NCBI GenBank assembly: GCA_024509875.1
Contig: JAMPIV010009925.1
Location: 553,501 to 617,500, forward strand
Direction of reading: 5' to 3'
Source: Oreohelix idahoensis
Taxonomy: Eukaryota; Mollusca; Gastropoda; Stylommatophora; Oreohelicidae
DNA length: 64,000 bases
A program made the position numbers and the translations under genes. Below, piece by piece: positions 24,807 through 35,303 of the stretch (its first letter is position 1; each line of letters opens with the position of its first letter). The notes under the pieces were generated by a model. That model did not search any database and had not been told where the DNA came from. It worked only from the letters and a program-made list of their open reading frames with translations.

Positions 24807-24862
24807 AAGGGACCGTTGCGGATGGGATAGGAAATAGGTCTCACAGGAAGAAAAGGGGAATA

Positions 24863-26716
24863 GTGCATGAAAACAGAACAATCAAAAGCATAAGACAACA
24901 ACAATGCGTGGGCATACAAGAAATGCAAAACAACCAAGTAGAAAGAAATGGATACAGTACGGACCCAAGCTCATGTCTATTAAGTATAGGCGGAAAGAAG
25001 TATAGATCACTGCTGGACTCTGGAGCTAGTTTAAGCCTCTTAAGGTTTGGAATATATAAGCAGATTAGACACCTAACCAAGTTTGCAAAGACACGCATTC
25101 AGTTAACGTCGGTTTCTGGAGAGAACCTAAAAGTAATAGGAATAGCAACGATGAAAGTCACTATTGGCACCAAGGAAATTGAACATAGTTTTTTCATAGT
25201 AAAGGGAATGTCACGAAACTTTATCTTGGGGAGGGATTTTTTACAGAAACATAAGGTCAGAATGTACTTTGATTTACACAAAGTGAAGATTTACGACGAA
25301 TATGTCGACATGGAAGACGACATACATATAGCATCAGTCATACGGCTACAAAGAACAGTTACCTTACATCCGAACACAGTCAATATAGCAATAGGAAAAC
25401 TGAAAAGATCCCCATACTACACGATAGGACAAACAGTGAGAACTCTAGAATTTCCTGACACGGACATAGCAGATGAACCGGGAATATTACTTACGGAAGG
25501 AATAGCTAACATAGAAAGTAGATACCGCTTCCCAGTAATGCTTGTTAACATGGCGGCAAAAACAATAAGAATACCCAGAGGGTTTGTGGTCGGCAGAATA
25601 CAAGATATACAAGACAACTGTCACGACGAAAACAAACAAGTACATCCCAATAAAAGGAGAGTGGCACAGACAATATGTCACAACAAGTGGAAAATAGCTG
25701 GCCATAATCAAGAAGGGAGGACATACCAGATAGGGAATGGCTTGCAGGGGTCAACAGCCAAGTCGCGAAGTGAGAATAGGGGTCGGTATACCAGAGAACA
25801 GCCACAGCACAGACGTAGCAATGAGGAATGGAAAACACAGGGTCTCGCATGTGGTAGGAAAAAACGTGAATACAATGTGGCAACACTACACGGGAGGCGA
25901 ATAGATGGCAAACAGAATACACACGCAGAAGGAATCAATAGCGTTGGTACGTGCATGGGGGAAAAAGGACGACAACAGAAAGCAACGCATACCAACATGA
26001 ACGAAAGGATTATTGAATTAAAGAAGCAAATTATAACGATACCCCAACATAGGAAAATATTGCAAGATTTCATTGTTGAAAATCATGATGTTTTCGCATT
26101 GAGTGACATGGAACTCGGCAGGACAGATACGGTGACAATGGAAATTGAAACAACGACGGACACGCCTATCCACAAGAAACCATACAGGACACCACTGAAA
26201 AATAGGCAAATTGTAGAAAGAGCCATAGAGGATATGTTAGCAGACGGAATAATTGAAAGATCACGATCGGAATGGGCATCACCTATAGTCATAGTCAGAA
26301 AGAAAGACGGGACACACCGCTTCTGCTGTGACTACCGGGCCCTCAATACGATTACGAAGACAATATCATACCCGATTCCCCGTATCGATGACATCCTAGG
26401 CACTTTGGGGAAGTCCCAGTGGTTCACGACATTGGATGCAAGGTCAGGGTTTTGGTGCATTCCAATGTCGGAAGACGCTAAGAAGAAAGCTACTTTCTGC
26501 ACCCACGTAGGAACGTTTGCATGGAATGTCATGCCATTCGGGCTGAAGGGAAGCCCCGCAACCTACATGGCCCTCATGGATGAGGTGCTAAAAGACATGC
26601 AGAAATTTGCGTTGGCATATATGGACGATATTCTTGTGCACACACTGGGATCCATACAAGACCACTTACAACATGTCAATATGGTGTTCGACAGACTTCG
26701 CCAGCATAACGTATAA
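24863..26716 (+). CDS. pol: element A pol, protease and reverse transcriptase
   Basis: The aspartic protease motif LLDSGASLSLL is at residues 50-60 (Asp52) with a partner-type hydrophobic ILGRDFL near residue 118. A linker of unknown role follows, then the RT with SRSEWASPIVIVRKKDGTHR, FCCDYRALN, LDARSGFWCIP, FGLKGSPATY and the catalytic box YMDD at residues 586-589 (26618-26629). A TAA at 26714-26716 ends it just after the DD box, but the same frame resumes immediately with the RT connection and RNase H, so this is one nonsense codon in a 1369-codon pol. The nearest upstream in-frame stop is TAG 24857, so pol does not overlap gag; expression would need reinitiation or a frame change. RT copies element RNA into DNA. 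Confidence 0.92.
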   Translation: MHENRTIKSIRQQQCVGIQEMQNNQVERNGYSTDPSSCLLSIGGKKYRSLLDSGASLSLLRFGIYKQIRHLTKFAKTRIQLTSVSGENLKVIGIATMKVTIGTKEIEHSFFIVKGMSRNFILGRDFLQKHKVRMYFDLHKVKIYDEYVDMEDDIHIASVIRLQRTVTLHPNTVNIAIGKLKRSPYYTIGQTVRTLEFPDTDIADEPGILLTEGIANIESRYRFPVMLVNMAAKTIRIPRGFVVGRIQDIQDNCHDENKQVHPNKRRVAQTICHNKWKIAGHNQEGRTYQIGNGLQGSTAKSRSENRGRYTREQPQHRRSNEEWKTQGLACGRKKREYNVATLHGRRIDGKQNTHAEGINSVGTCMGEKGRQQKATHTNMNERIIELKKQIITIPQHRKILQDFIVENHDVFALSDMELGRTDTVTMEIETTTDTPIHKKPYRTPLKNRQIVERAIEDMLADGIIERSRSEWASPIVIVRKKDGTHRFCCDYRALNTITKTISYPIPRIDDILGTLGKSQWFTTLDARSGFWCIPMSEDAKKKATFCTHVGTFAWNVMPFGLKGSPATYMALMDEVLKDMQKFALAYMDDILVHTLGSIQDHLQHVNMVFDRLRQHNV

Positions 26717-28972
26717 CTGAAAATTAGCAAATGCAATTTTCTGAAGCAAGAAACAAGATACTTAGGCTTTGTCATAAACCGGGACGGAGTAAGGCCGGAT
26801 GAGGAGAAAGTAAAGGCGATAAGACAGATACCACCATCCACCAACGTCCGCCAGGCGCGCGGATTCTTAGGCACATGCGGATATTTTCGTCAACATGTCG
26901 TGAACTTCTCTCAGGCAGCAGAACCCCTGATAAATCTAACAAAGAAGTATGTTAGATTCAAATGGACAGACGAATGTCAGCGGGCATTTGAATATCTCAA
27001 GACTGCCTTGACGGAAATACCATATTTGGCACACCCGGACCCAGACAGTACAATGATACTGTATACAGACGCACCGGACACGGCAGTCGGTGCATGTTTA
27101 GTTCAACCATCCTTGCCAAACGAGGAACCCATTTTACCGAACATCCGAGATGAAAAACCGATTGTATTTCTGTCGCATAGGCTCAGTAATACGCAGCAAA
27201 AGTGGGCCACAATAGAGAAAGAGGCTTTTGCGATATATTTCGCAGTACAAAAGTTAGACTACTATCTGAGAGGGATCAGCTTCGAAATAAGGACAGATCA
27301 TCAACCATTGACACATTGGATCAACAAACCGTCGGAACAATCAAAGGAGATGCAGACTTGGGCTCTGAACCTCCAAACCTATGATATCACAGTGACGTAT
27401 ATACATGGAAAGCAGAATACGTGTGCAGACTTATTGTCAAGAGTCCCTTACGAGTCATCGAATACGCCACCGCAGAGGGAAGATATACCGGAGATAGATG
27501 ATAGATTTAGAAACATAAACATCATACATTCTAACAGAAGAGGCCATGAACCATTGGGAGAAATAGAAGAGTATGTGTCAGAAGACAATATACAGTTACA
27601 CAGAATAAACATCAAAGATGAGCAAGAGAAGGATAAAGAAATCCGGAAGTTGAAACAACAAATCTGGAATGGTCATAAAGAAGCGGCAAATTTCAGAATC
27701 AATACACAGGACAGACTCGTAGAATACATAAATCCAAAAGGAGACGGGGTACCAAAAGTGTACATTCCTAAACAACTGGTTCAACAAGTGTTAAGGAGTT
27801 ACCATGACGAAAATGGCCACGTAGGAAGGGACAAAACGTTGGAAATTATAAAACGCAGATATTTTTGGCCTACGATAAACAAAGACATAGTATCACATGT
27901 GGATGAATGTCTAGTGTGTAAATCTAGAAATCTAAGGGCTATCAAATGTCCCATACAGGAAATGGACACGCCCCAGTACACAATGCAGAAAATCAGTTTG
28001 GACATATCAGGACCGTATCCCACAACGTTGGCAGGTAACAAGTATATTCTTCATGTACTGGATATGTTGTCAGGGTGGCCAGAATGTTACACCATCAAAC
28101 AGGCCACGGCGAAAACGATAATATACAATATGATGAGGGAATTCATCCCGAGACATGGGTGTCCGTCGGTACTGTTGACGGACAATGGAACAGCATTTAC
28201 AGGCACAGAATTCAAAAAGTTTATACAAGAAATGAGTATAGCACACATCAGGACCTCGATATATAGACCGAACAGCAACGGGAAGAATGAAAGGCTACAT
28301 GCTACATTACACAATATTATGGCCAAAGAGGCACAGGGGAGACCACAGTTTTGGGATACACACCTGCCGCATGCATTGGAAACGGTGAGGATGAATGCAA
28401 ATGACACTACGAAGCTATCCCCATTTTACATGTTATATGGAAGAGAGCCGGTTATGCCTATGGAGAACATACTTAGACCGCGGAGGAGATATTTGGGGGA
28501 GGATCCAACGGAAACCCTTATGCAAGAGAAGCACAGAGCACACAGGCTGGCTCAACAAAACATAAAAAAGGCGACCGGAAGAAGGCAACATCAGGCAAAC
28601 AAAGGGACAACACTACAGGAGTTTAAACCGGGGGATATAGTCTTGTATAAGAAACATGTGACTAACTCAAAGTTCGACCAAAGATGGACACCTGGATTCC
28701 AGGTCTTAAAACGGTTGTCGGAAACGACATATAAAATATGGAAACAAGAAGACAAAAAAACAATAAAAGCACACGTACAACACCTTCGATCACAAGGAGA
28801 ACAACGAACAAACCCACCAGCCACGGACACAACAAAAAGATCATCATATTATGTAGTACCACCAGAGAGAAGCGAACAGAGTGAAACAGACACTAGCTCA
28901 AGTAGGGCAGGTGGACCGAATATAAGAGGACGGAAAGATAACGACAAAAGCTCTAGCACACTCAGGGCCTAA
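26717..28972 (+). CDS. pol: element A pol, RNase H and integrase (after the in-frame stop)
   Basis: In frame with the upstream half. It begins with the RT thumb/connection (ISKCNFLKQETRYLGF). RNase H catalytic residues are seen in MILYTDAPDTAVGACLV, ATIEKEAFAIYFAV and RTDHQPLTHW, followed by CADLLSRV. The integrase has a zinc-binding HHCC domain (H...GHVGRD..., CLVCKS) and a DD35E core: Asp at 28001, Asp at 28181, Glu at 28289, with exactly 35 residues between the last two. A GPY/F-like C-terminal module (RWTPGFQVLKRLSETTYKI) follows; no chromodomain is seen. The order RT-RNase H-integrase is the usual Ty3/gypsy one. Pol ends at TAA 28970-28972, and the frame stays open beyond it into ORF3. 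Confidence 0.93.
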   Translation: MKISKCNFLKQETRYLGFVINRDGVRPDEEKVKAIRQIPPSTNVRQARGFLGTCGYFRQHVVNFSQAAEPLINLTKKYVRFKWTDECQRAFEYLKTALTEIPYLAHPDPDSTMILYTDAPDTAVGACLVQPSLPNEEPILPNIRDEKPIVFLSHRLSNTQQKWATIEKEAFAIYFAVQKLDYYLRGISFEIRTDHQPLTHWINKPSEQSKEMQTWALNLQTYDITVTYIHGKQNTCADLLSRVPYESSNTPPQREDIPEIDDRFRNINIIHSNRRGHEPLGEIEEYVSEDNIQLHRINIKDEQEKDKEIRKLKQQIWNGHKEAANFRINTQDRLVEYINPKGDGVPKVYIPKQLVQQVLRSYHDENGHVGRDKTLEIIKRRYFWPTINKDIVSHVDECLVCKSRNLRAIKCPIQEMDTPQYTMQKISLDISGPYPTTLAGNKYILHVLDMLSGWPECYTIKQATAKTIIYNMMREFIPRHGCPSVLLTDNGTAFTGTEFKKFIQEMSIAHIRTSIYRPNSNGKNERLHATLHNIMAKEAQGRPQFWDTHLPHALETVRMNANDTTKLSPFYMLYGREPVMPMENILRPRRRYLGEDPTETLMQEKHRAHRLAQQNIKKATGRRQHQANKGTTLQEFKPGDIVLYKKHVTNSKFDQRWTPGFQVLKRLSETTYKIWKQEDKKTIKAHVQHLRSQGEQRTNPPATDTTKRSSYYVVPPERSEQSETDTSSSRAGGPNIRGRKDNDKSSSTLRA

Positions 28973-28987
28973 GAAAACAACACACCA

Positions 28988-29485
28988 GTGACAGGAGGGT
29001 GTGGGTTTTTCCCACACACAGAAACAAACATACCAGAAGAGCAAGAAAATAAGGATATAAAGCATGCAGACTCACATGCTACGAGTACAGGAATGATGGA
29101 AAAGATAGAGAATAACAAAGAGATTACAGAGGAAATAAAACAGCTACGGAATGAACGCGAGAATTCAGATAGCGAAAGCGATATTCCAAGTATGGAATAC
29201 GTGCAGAGGTTACAAGACAGAGAAAATAGAATACGCGAACAGGAACAAGATGTATGGAGGGCACAAGAACAAGAAGAGGTGGAAGAACAGATAGATACTG
29301 AGCAACCGGAGGATTTAGTTCCTCAACAGCAGGAAAAAATGGAGCAACAGAGTAGACGGGGAACAAAAAGATATCGGTCATCTTCTGATGAATCATCTGA
29401 GTATAATATGCCATTAGCAAAGTTAAGGAAAACGGCACAATCAGAGGTCCGACCAAGATGGAAGAATAAGAAGAAAACTAGACAT
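28988..29485 (+). CDS. element A ORF3, N-terminal part (split by element B)
   Basis: Sits at the env position but shows no signal peptide or membrane segment. The frame is the same as pol and has no stop between the pol TAA (28970) and here. The first ATG is at 29093. The 166 codons up to the element B insertion are highly charged, with a predicted coiled coil (EYVQRLQDRENRIREQEQDV) and a basic patch (KNKKKTRH) at the break. The target duplication GACAT (29481-29485) is its last coding sequence; the frame resumes at 48180. Function unknown. Reading on beyond 29485 into the B LTR, to 29539, is artefactual. Confidence 0.75.
28999..29017 (+). promoter_or_regulatory. stem-loop after the pol stop codon of element A
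   Basis: GTGTGGG-TTTTT-CCCACAC forms a perfect 7-bp stem with a 5-nt loop, 26 nt downstream of the pol TAA in a region open in the pol frame. It could influence stop-codon readthrough or reinitiation at ORF3. This is inference; the spacing is longer than in the well-known retroviral readthrough signals. Confidence 0.5.
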
Positions 29486-32011
29486 TGTCGTAAATTTATT
29501 TTGAGAGAAAAGAGTCGTAGAAATAGTGGTCCGGTTTAGAGTGGAAAATGATGATGGAAAGCTCAGTGATAGAAAATGTAGATATTAAATAGTTGCTTCA
29601 CAGCGTGCTGGAGGAGAGTAAAGACAGACTTATTTACGACAAATCGCTTCTCTCAATCTTCTCTTCCGCTCTCCTGGTCAAACAATTATTTGCCAGTTTT
29701 CCAGACTCGCATCTGCGCGCACACCGATTTGGTGTTTTTCACACACACAGACGATGTAGATACAAACTATATTAAACGAATAGGGGAAATGTTGGGCTGT
29801 GGGTATGTCCAACACCGTACTAAATAAGTTTATGTGATTTTATTCACTTTAAACATCAATCACTAACAAATATCAGGTATTACATAAATTATCATAAGTA
29901 CACAAATGCAAATAACAAATTTGGGAGGGGTGAAGAAGATTGGTATCGACTAAGCCCTTCCCGCTTATTAGACAAAGATAAACCCAGTTCCGAGATAGAT
30001 AGACATAGGTACGTTAACCTAACAGTGAAGTTAATTACTCTGAAAGAGGGGTTACAATGTTAGGTCTAGGTGATAGAAAAAACCCTGTTCTTCCCAGCTG
30101 TTCTTCCCTTTACTAAGCAAATGGAAAGGAGGGGGTTTTTTAAACAGAGTTAACCAATTAGCAACTCCCCCTTAAAGGAACAATGCAGGGAATACAGAAA
30201 AATTATATTACTAGGCAAGAAAGTTAACAACAGGTTTACAAAAGAAAACGATTAAATTTCCTGTCATTCATGCACACGCGTGAGGATCCACACTCATATA
30301 CTCACACACTTACCGAATGCAGCCTCAGACGATCCATAAAAGTATATAAAACAGCAAGTACTCTTTCGACATATGAACTGTCTAGTCCTTCGATGTCCCG
30401 CCCCAGATGTTTGCGAGGGTTTGTTGGTAACAAATATTCTCACTTATCGCAAGACTTGAAGACTAAGAGTTCTCGTGTTTTTATTATATATATATAACAG
30501 GAGTCTATGGGATGGCACTAACACAGTTCGGCACAGGGGTGAAAATGAAGTGGTCTCTTTTAATCCTCCGCTATGGTAAAATTCTTTCAATGCGTGATGA
30601 TAGTTTTATTAAATCCAATTGAGGAAAAAAACTAGGCTCAGTCACAGTCAGGAAAATATGTACTCTCTCACAGTAAACAGAAATATGATATCGCTACTGG
30701 CGATGATTACCTTCCAGTTTATCTTACAGGTTTGTAAGGGTAATTTGATGATTATTCTTTAAAATGTTCTTGGGTGGGCTTTATTTCATTTAATTCTGAC
30801 AGCTAGGTCGCAAAAAGACCGCCACAAGATTATATTTTAAAAGAAATGTGTCTTCAATATGACTGGAAGTTTATAGGATGATTTCTTTATTTCTTTCTTT
30901 ATTTAGCTGGGACCGCAGGTACGATCACTCTGTGTGAAAGAAAAAAGACATGCAACATACCGAAAAATCAAGCGCGATAAATTTCCCGTTAAGCCTATAA
31001 TACACTCGAGTATTTAATTATGTATTTAATAAACACTGCGCGAATTCTAGTGGTTAAAACACACATCTATAAAACTAGGACTTAACTGAATTTATTAATT
31101 ATAAATTCCTTCGCGACTTTAAAAGTTAATTTAAGCATCTATTATCTTTTGAAATAATATAATAGATAGATCATTATATTTACAACTGGAACTATTGAGA
31201 TGGTTTAATTTAATAGATTTAAATTAACACAAACTCCATTGAAATAGAATGACTGAACTAGACCACTGATCACTTTACACAATATATATTACCGCTTTGC
31301 ACAGAATAGAAATCACTGCAAATATATATATAAAATCCAGGGGAAAATCTATAACAAGATTTCAATAAAGCTAGTGCTTCTGTAAAGGTCTGGCCAGCGA
31401 GTGATAACGTGTCTAGTCTTCATGGTCTATTTAGCTAAAATGGAATGTAAGTTGAGTGGGACATGATAAACTTGACAGCTTATTTGATCTCACGAACTTT
31501 TGGGGATCTGACCGCCAAATCAAGAGAAGAAACCGCACCCTGGTCTTCGTATCTCCGTTCGCTGCTGCCCGTTTCGGCTTTCCCCGTTTGCTCGGTTCTG
31601 CGATTGACACCGAGACGCGAAATTAGCGGCAAGCAACTGCGTCTCGTATCAGGGACCACTACTGTCTTTGATAACGCCGATAGTCTCCCCTGAAATCCCT
31701 CAGTCTATCTCTTTGATCTCGTCGCTGTATCTGTTTGATTCTGGCGCCCCCCCCCCCCCCCCCCCACTGGCGAAGTTAATTAAAATAACTGCCTATGATT
31801 GTTCAAGAGATGTTAGTGGGCGTGATTTAATCTCTCCTTAAATCAATGCGATGACCAGACTGAACGATAGGTAAACTTTCCGCATATCAATCAGCAAACG
31901 TGTTTTGCCCTCTGTGTGGAACAATTGCATAGCTAATGAATCCACGTGAAAGAAGTCCCGTTTTACAAGAATTACAACAAAGTTCAGGGTCAGCCGAGTT
32001 CGTCCATCACA
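29486..32011 (-). repeat. 3' LTR of element B (left copy, uninterrupted)
   Basis: A 2526-bp TG...CA repeat. It carries about 150 bp (about 29665-29815) missing from the other copy and a C-run of 19 or more at 31746-31765 that is shorter in the other copy. Otherwise near-identical by eye. Confidence 0.9.
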
Positions 32012-32045
32012 ATCGTCCCCTCTTTTGAGACGTGAAAACGTGTTT

Positions 32046-33806
32046 TCATGTTTGATTTATGACGATGAAGCTGCCCTGATCGGTAACTTTTCGATGATTG
32101 GTATCTTCACCTTCCTCCTCTTCCTCTGTAGTCCAGTTTCTACTCAGGAAATCAGCCCCGACATTCTGTCTTCCCGGAATATATTCCACTTTGAAAGAAT
32201 AAACGCTTAAAAGAAGCGCCCAACGCATGATCCTTGCGTTAAATTCTTTATTGGCACCAAGAAATGCTAACGGAGCGTGGTCTGTTTGCACCGTGAAAGA
32301 TGTACCATAAAGAAACTCATGATGGCGTCTGATACCGTCAATCAGAGCAAGACATTCCCTTTCAACTACGCTGTAGTTCCGTTCCGCTTTATTTAATTTC
32401 CGACTGCCATAGACAACTGGAAATAGCATGTTCAGGTCACTGTCATCGGCTTGAAGCAGTGTTGACCCGATGCCCTGACCTGACGCGTCGACTCTCAGTA
32501 CAAAAGGTTTCTTGAGGTCAGGCAACCTCAAAATGGGGTATGCAGACAACTGTCCTTTCAAAGTGCTATACGCGTGTTCGCACTTTTGATCCCATATGAC
32601 CTTATCAGGACAACCTTTCTTTGTGAGGTCAGTCAGAGGTGCCGTCAGTCCGTTGAAGTTCTGGATGTACTTCTGATAGTATGCACATAGCGATATGAAG
32701 GAACGTACGTCTTTCTTCGTTCGGGGTCTTTTTGCTGCCATTATTTTCTCCACGTTCTTCTTAATAGGCCAACTGCATCCGTGAGAAATAGTGTGCCCCA
32801 GGAAGTCTAACTGTTCAAACCCGATGAGACATTTGCTAGGTCTGGCTGTGAGACCCGTTTCCTGTAGTCTCCTGAGGAGCATAGCAACCGTAGCAATATG
32901 TTCTTCATAGGTTTCCGATGCAATTAAGATGTCATCCATGAAATTATGGATATGGGGACTTTGCAAAGGTTGTAGAAGCTTCCTCATCATCCTGGTGAAC
33001 ACTCCTGGTGCATTATGCAAACCGAACGGCATCACGTTAAATGTGTAATGTCCTTCACTAGTGCTGAAAGCTAACAAAGGTTTAATTTCCTCCTTGACTG
33101 GTATTTGATAATAACCTTTGCTGAGGTCAATCTTGGAGAAGATCTTTGCTTTGCTGAGCTTGGTGAACAACTCAGAAACAGTTTGGAGAGGTTCGGGCTG
33201 GAATTCCGTTACCGCGTTTAGCAACCTGTAATCAATGCACAGCCGAACTTCCTTATTGGGCTTCTGCAACAGCACTACACTCGAGCTGTAAGGAGATGTA
33301 GACTCACTGATAATTCCTGCCTGACGCAGCTTGTCTATTTCTCCGCGAAGTGCATCAGCTTTAGCGTACGGGATGGGGTAAACTCTGGTTTGAACAGGGG
33401 TCTCGTTTGTTAATTTCATATCAAATTCCATGAGATTTGTTCGACCAGGTACATCCGTTAAGACTGCACTGTACTGTTTTAGTAGAGCCCTGGTTTCTGT
33501 TTGTTGTTCTGGTGAGAGATTGTCGCCGAACTTGACATCTTTAAAGGATTCTGTGGGTTGCAATGGATACTCCATGCAACCATCATCATCTTCCTCGTCT
33601 TCCGTTGCTATGGCGACAGCCAGGAGATGCTCGGAGGATGGCACCGGTCTTTCCAAATATTTCTTTAGCAGATTTATGTGGAAGACCTTCTCCTTTCCTT
33701 TGATGGAGATCTTGTAGTTGGTACGTGAGATCTTATTAAGGACGGTAAACGGTCCTTGCCATCCGATGCGAAGTTTATTGCTTCCGGTTGGAAGCAGCAA
33801 TAGGAC
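32046..33806 (-). CDS. pol: element B pol, reverse transcriptase and RNase H (downstream of integrase)
   Basis: In the same frame as the protease-integrase ORF and separated from it by a single TAA (33807-33809). It starts with the end of the integrase C-terminal module (LRIGWQGPFTVLNKIS, then FHINLLKKYL). A ~60-residue spacer is followed by RT with SSPYSSS-type motifs (TSPYSSSVVLLQKPNKE), CIDYRLLN, FSKIDLSKGYYQIP, FGLHNAPGVF and catalytic FMDD (32931-32942). RNase H follows with LRVDASGQGIGSTL, VVERECLALI, TDHAPLAFL and ADFLSR. It ends with an acidic tail at 32046. All RT and RNase H acidic residues are present; the upstream stop is the main defect. Confidence 0.92.
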   Translation of the reverse strand, partial: VLLLLPTGSNKLRIGWQGPFTVLNKISRTNYKISIKGKEKVFHINLLKKYLERPVPSSEHLLAVAIATEDEEDDDGCMEYPLQPTESFKDVKFGDNLSPEQQTETRALLKQYSAVLTDVPGRTNLMEFDMKLTNETPVQTRVYPIPYAKADALRGEIDKLRQAGIISESTSPYSSSVVLLQKPNKEVRLCIDYRLLNAVTEFQPEPLQTVSELFTKLSKAKIFSKIDLSKGYYQIPVKEEIKPLLAFSTSEGHYTFNVMPFGLHNAPGVFTRMMRKLLQPLQSPHIHNFMDDILIASETYEEHIATVAMLLRRLQETGLTARPSKCLIGFEQLDFLGHTISHGCSWPIKKNVEKIMAAKRPRTKKDVRSFISLCAYYQKYIQNFNGLTAPLTDLTKKGCPDKVIWDQKCEHAYSTLKGQLSAYPILRLPDLKKPFVLRVDASGQGIGSTLLQADDSDLNMLFPVVYGSRKLNKAERNYSVVERECLALIDGIRRHHEFLYGTSFTVQTDHAPLAFLGANKEFNARIMRWALLLSVYSFKVEYIPGRQNVGADFLSRNWTTEEEEEGEDTNHRKVTDQGSFIVINQT

Positions 33807-35303
33807 TTACTCCCCTGGTTGTAGTTCTCTCTCTTTTGCAGCTTTGTTGTATCTTTTAGTAATTTTAGCGCGGGCTTTCTTAAGGTTGGTAGTAGCTAGA
33901 TCCCATCCTAGCTTTAGCCTTTCCTTAAGCTCAGATACGTACTTGCTTGCAGAGACGACTGTCTCGTCAGCCTTCTGGTCTGTCAGGGACCGAAGTAAGG
34001 CTTCTAGTGGCCCCTTAATAGGTCTGCCAAATAAAAGTGTAGCTGGCGCAAAACCCGTAGACGCTTGGGGTACCTCTCGGTAGGCGAATAAGGCAGCCGA
34101 TATATATTGGTCCCAGTCTTCCGGTTTCTCCTGACCCAGCTTACGTAACATCATGGGGAGGGTACCGTTAAAACGTTCCACGAGCCCATTTCCGGCCGGA
34201 TGGTAGGGACTTGTGTGGATATGTTTGGCCTTCAAGATCTTAAAGATCTCCTCCATTAACAGGCTACGGAATTGGGATCCATTGTCCGTCAAAACTTGTT
34301 GAGGGAATCCCAACCGTGTAAAAAATTGCACAAGGGCTTCTGCGACATGCTTGGAATTAGTGCATGGTAGCGGTACGGCTTCGGCCCACATAGTGCAAGT
34401 GTCAACTAAGGTCAGGATGAACCTGTTCCTTCTTTTGGTCTTTTCCAGAGGACCAATAATGTCGACAGCAACCCGTTCAAATGGAGTCCCTACTATTGGC
34501 ATTTGCCCCATAGGTACTGGGGGTGTCAAGTGCTTGGGTGCTACCCGTTGGCACTGGGCGCAGGATTTCACATACCTGACAATGTCAGAGTTCATTCCTG
34601 GCCACCAATAGTGGTTTTTTATTCGCTGAATAGTGGCGTTTTGTCCCATATGTCCGCTAAAGGGAAGAGAGTGCCCCATTTCTAAGATCTGGTTTCTGTA
34701 CTGCGTCGGTACTAGGAGCTGGTTATTCCCCGTGTCCGGGTTGCCCGTTCTACGATACAATACACCATCCTTAGAAAAGATGTCTCCGTTGTGTCTGGGG
34801 TCCTTAGCCATGGGCAGTTTTTTAAAGCAGGGCGCCAGAGTAGGGTCCTTTTGTTGCGCCTCCTTCAGTTCATTTGGCAACAAGATTGGCGCAGGCTCCC
34901 TCTCCTTCTTGGCTTGCCCTCTTGTGGTTACCGCTGCCACAATCGGCTCCTTAGGTCTCCCAATGAACCCATATCTACATCCCAGGATAACTGGGTAGAT
35001 CGGATCATCCATTATGGCCGCTTTAATAACTCCTCTGACAAAGTCAGAGTGTATTTCTACCAGTGCGATAGGAAGCGTCCTGGGTGCGTCACTCCTGAAA
35101 ACTCCACTAAGTTTGACGGTTTCCTCTGTCTCCTGACCTGGTTTGACTAGGTGTCTAGCAACAATACAACTAAAACTTAATCCAGTGTCAAAGAGACAAG
35201 TAGTTGAGGTAACATTCAAAATTACAGTTCCTCGAGTTGAGGGTCGGTCCCCCTCAGGTTGAGAATCACTGACATTGACTCTACCTTTCGAGGCTGTATG
35301 CAA
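33807..35303 (-). CDS. pol: element B pol, aspartic protease and integrase
   Basis: Overlaps gag by 82 bp in the -1 frame. The protease motif is CLFDTGLSFSCI with VILGCRYGFIG downstream. The integrase zinc domain is H-SLPFSG-H...C-AQ-C. The core is DIIGPL, LTDNGSQF and GNGLVERFNG, with exactly 35 residues between the second Asp and the Glu (DD35E). It ends at TAA 33807-33809 inside the C-terminal module, directly after LQPGE, so the stop is probably a point mutation. The start codon given by the open frame is a TTG; the real protein is more likely a gag-pol fusion made by a frame change at the C7 run (35433-35439). Confidence 0.9.
   Translation of the reverse strand: MHTASKGRVNVSDSQPEGDRPSTRGTVILNVTSTTCLFDTGLSFSCIVARHLVKPGQETEETVKLSGVFRSDAPRTLPIALVEIHSDFVRGVIKAAIMDDPIYPVILGCRYGFIGRPKEPIVAAVTTRGQAKKEREPAPILLPNELKEAQQKDPTLAPCFKKLPMAKDPRHNGDIFSKDGVLYRRTGNPDTGNNQLLVPTQYRNQILEMGHSLPFSGHMGQNATIQRIKNHYWWPGMNSDIVRYVKSCAQCQRVAPKHLTPPVPMGQMPIVGTPFERVAVDIIGPLEKTKRRNRFILTLVDTCTMWAEAVPLPCTNSKHVAEALVQFFTRLGFPQQVLTDNGSQFRSLLMEEIFKILKAKHIHTSPYHPAGNGLVERFNGTLPMMLRKLGQEKPEDWDQYISAALFAYREVPQASTGFAPATLLFGRPIKGPLEALLRSLTDQKADETVVSASKYVSELKERLKLGWDLATTNLKKARAKITKRYNKAAKERELQPGE

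Noticed and set aside
28075..28407. Frames antisense or shifted inside element pol genes (for example 25545-25922, 28087-28407, 33430-34083)
   Set aside because: Each overlaps a strongly supported RT, RNase H or integrase frame and has no motif of its own.
28988..29539. Envelope gene in element A
   Set aside because: Position fits env, but there is no signal peptide, membrane segment, cleavage site or cysteine pattern in either half of the ORF.
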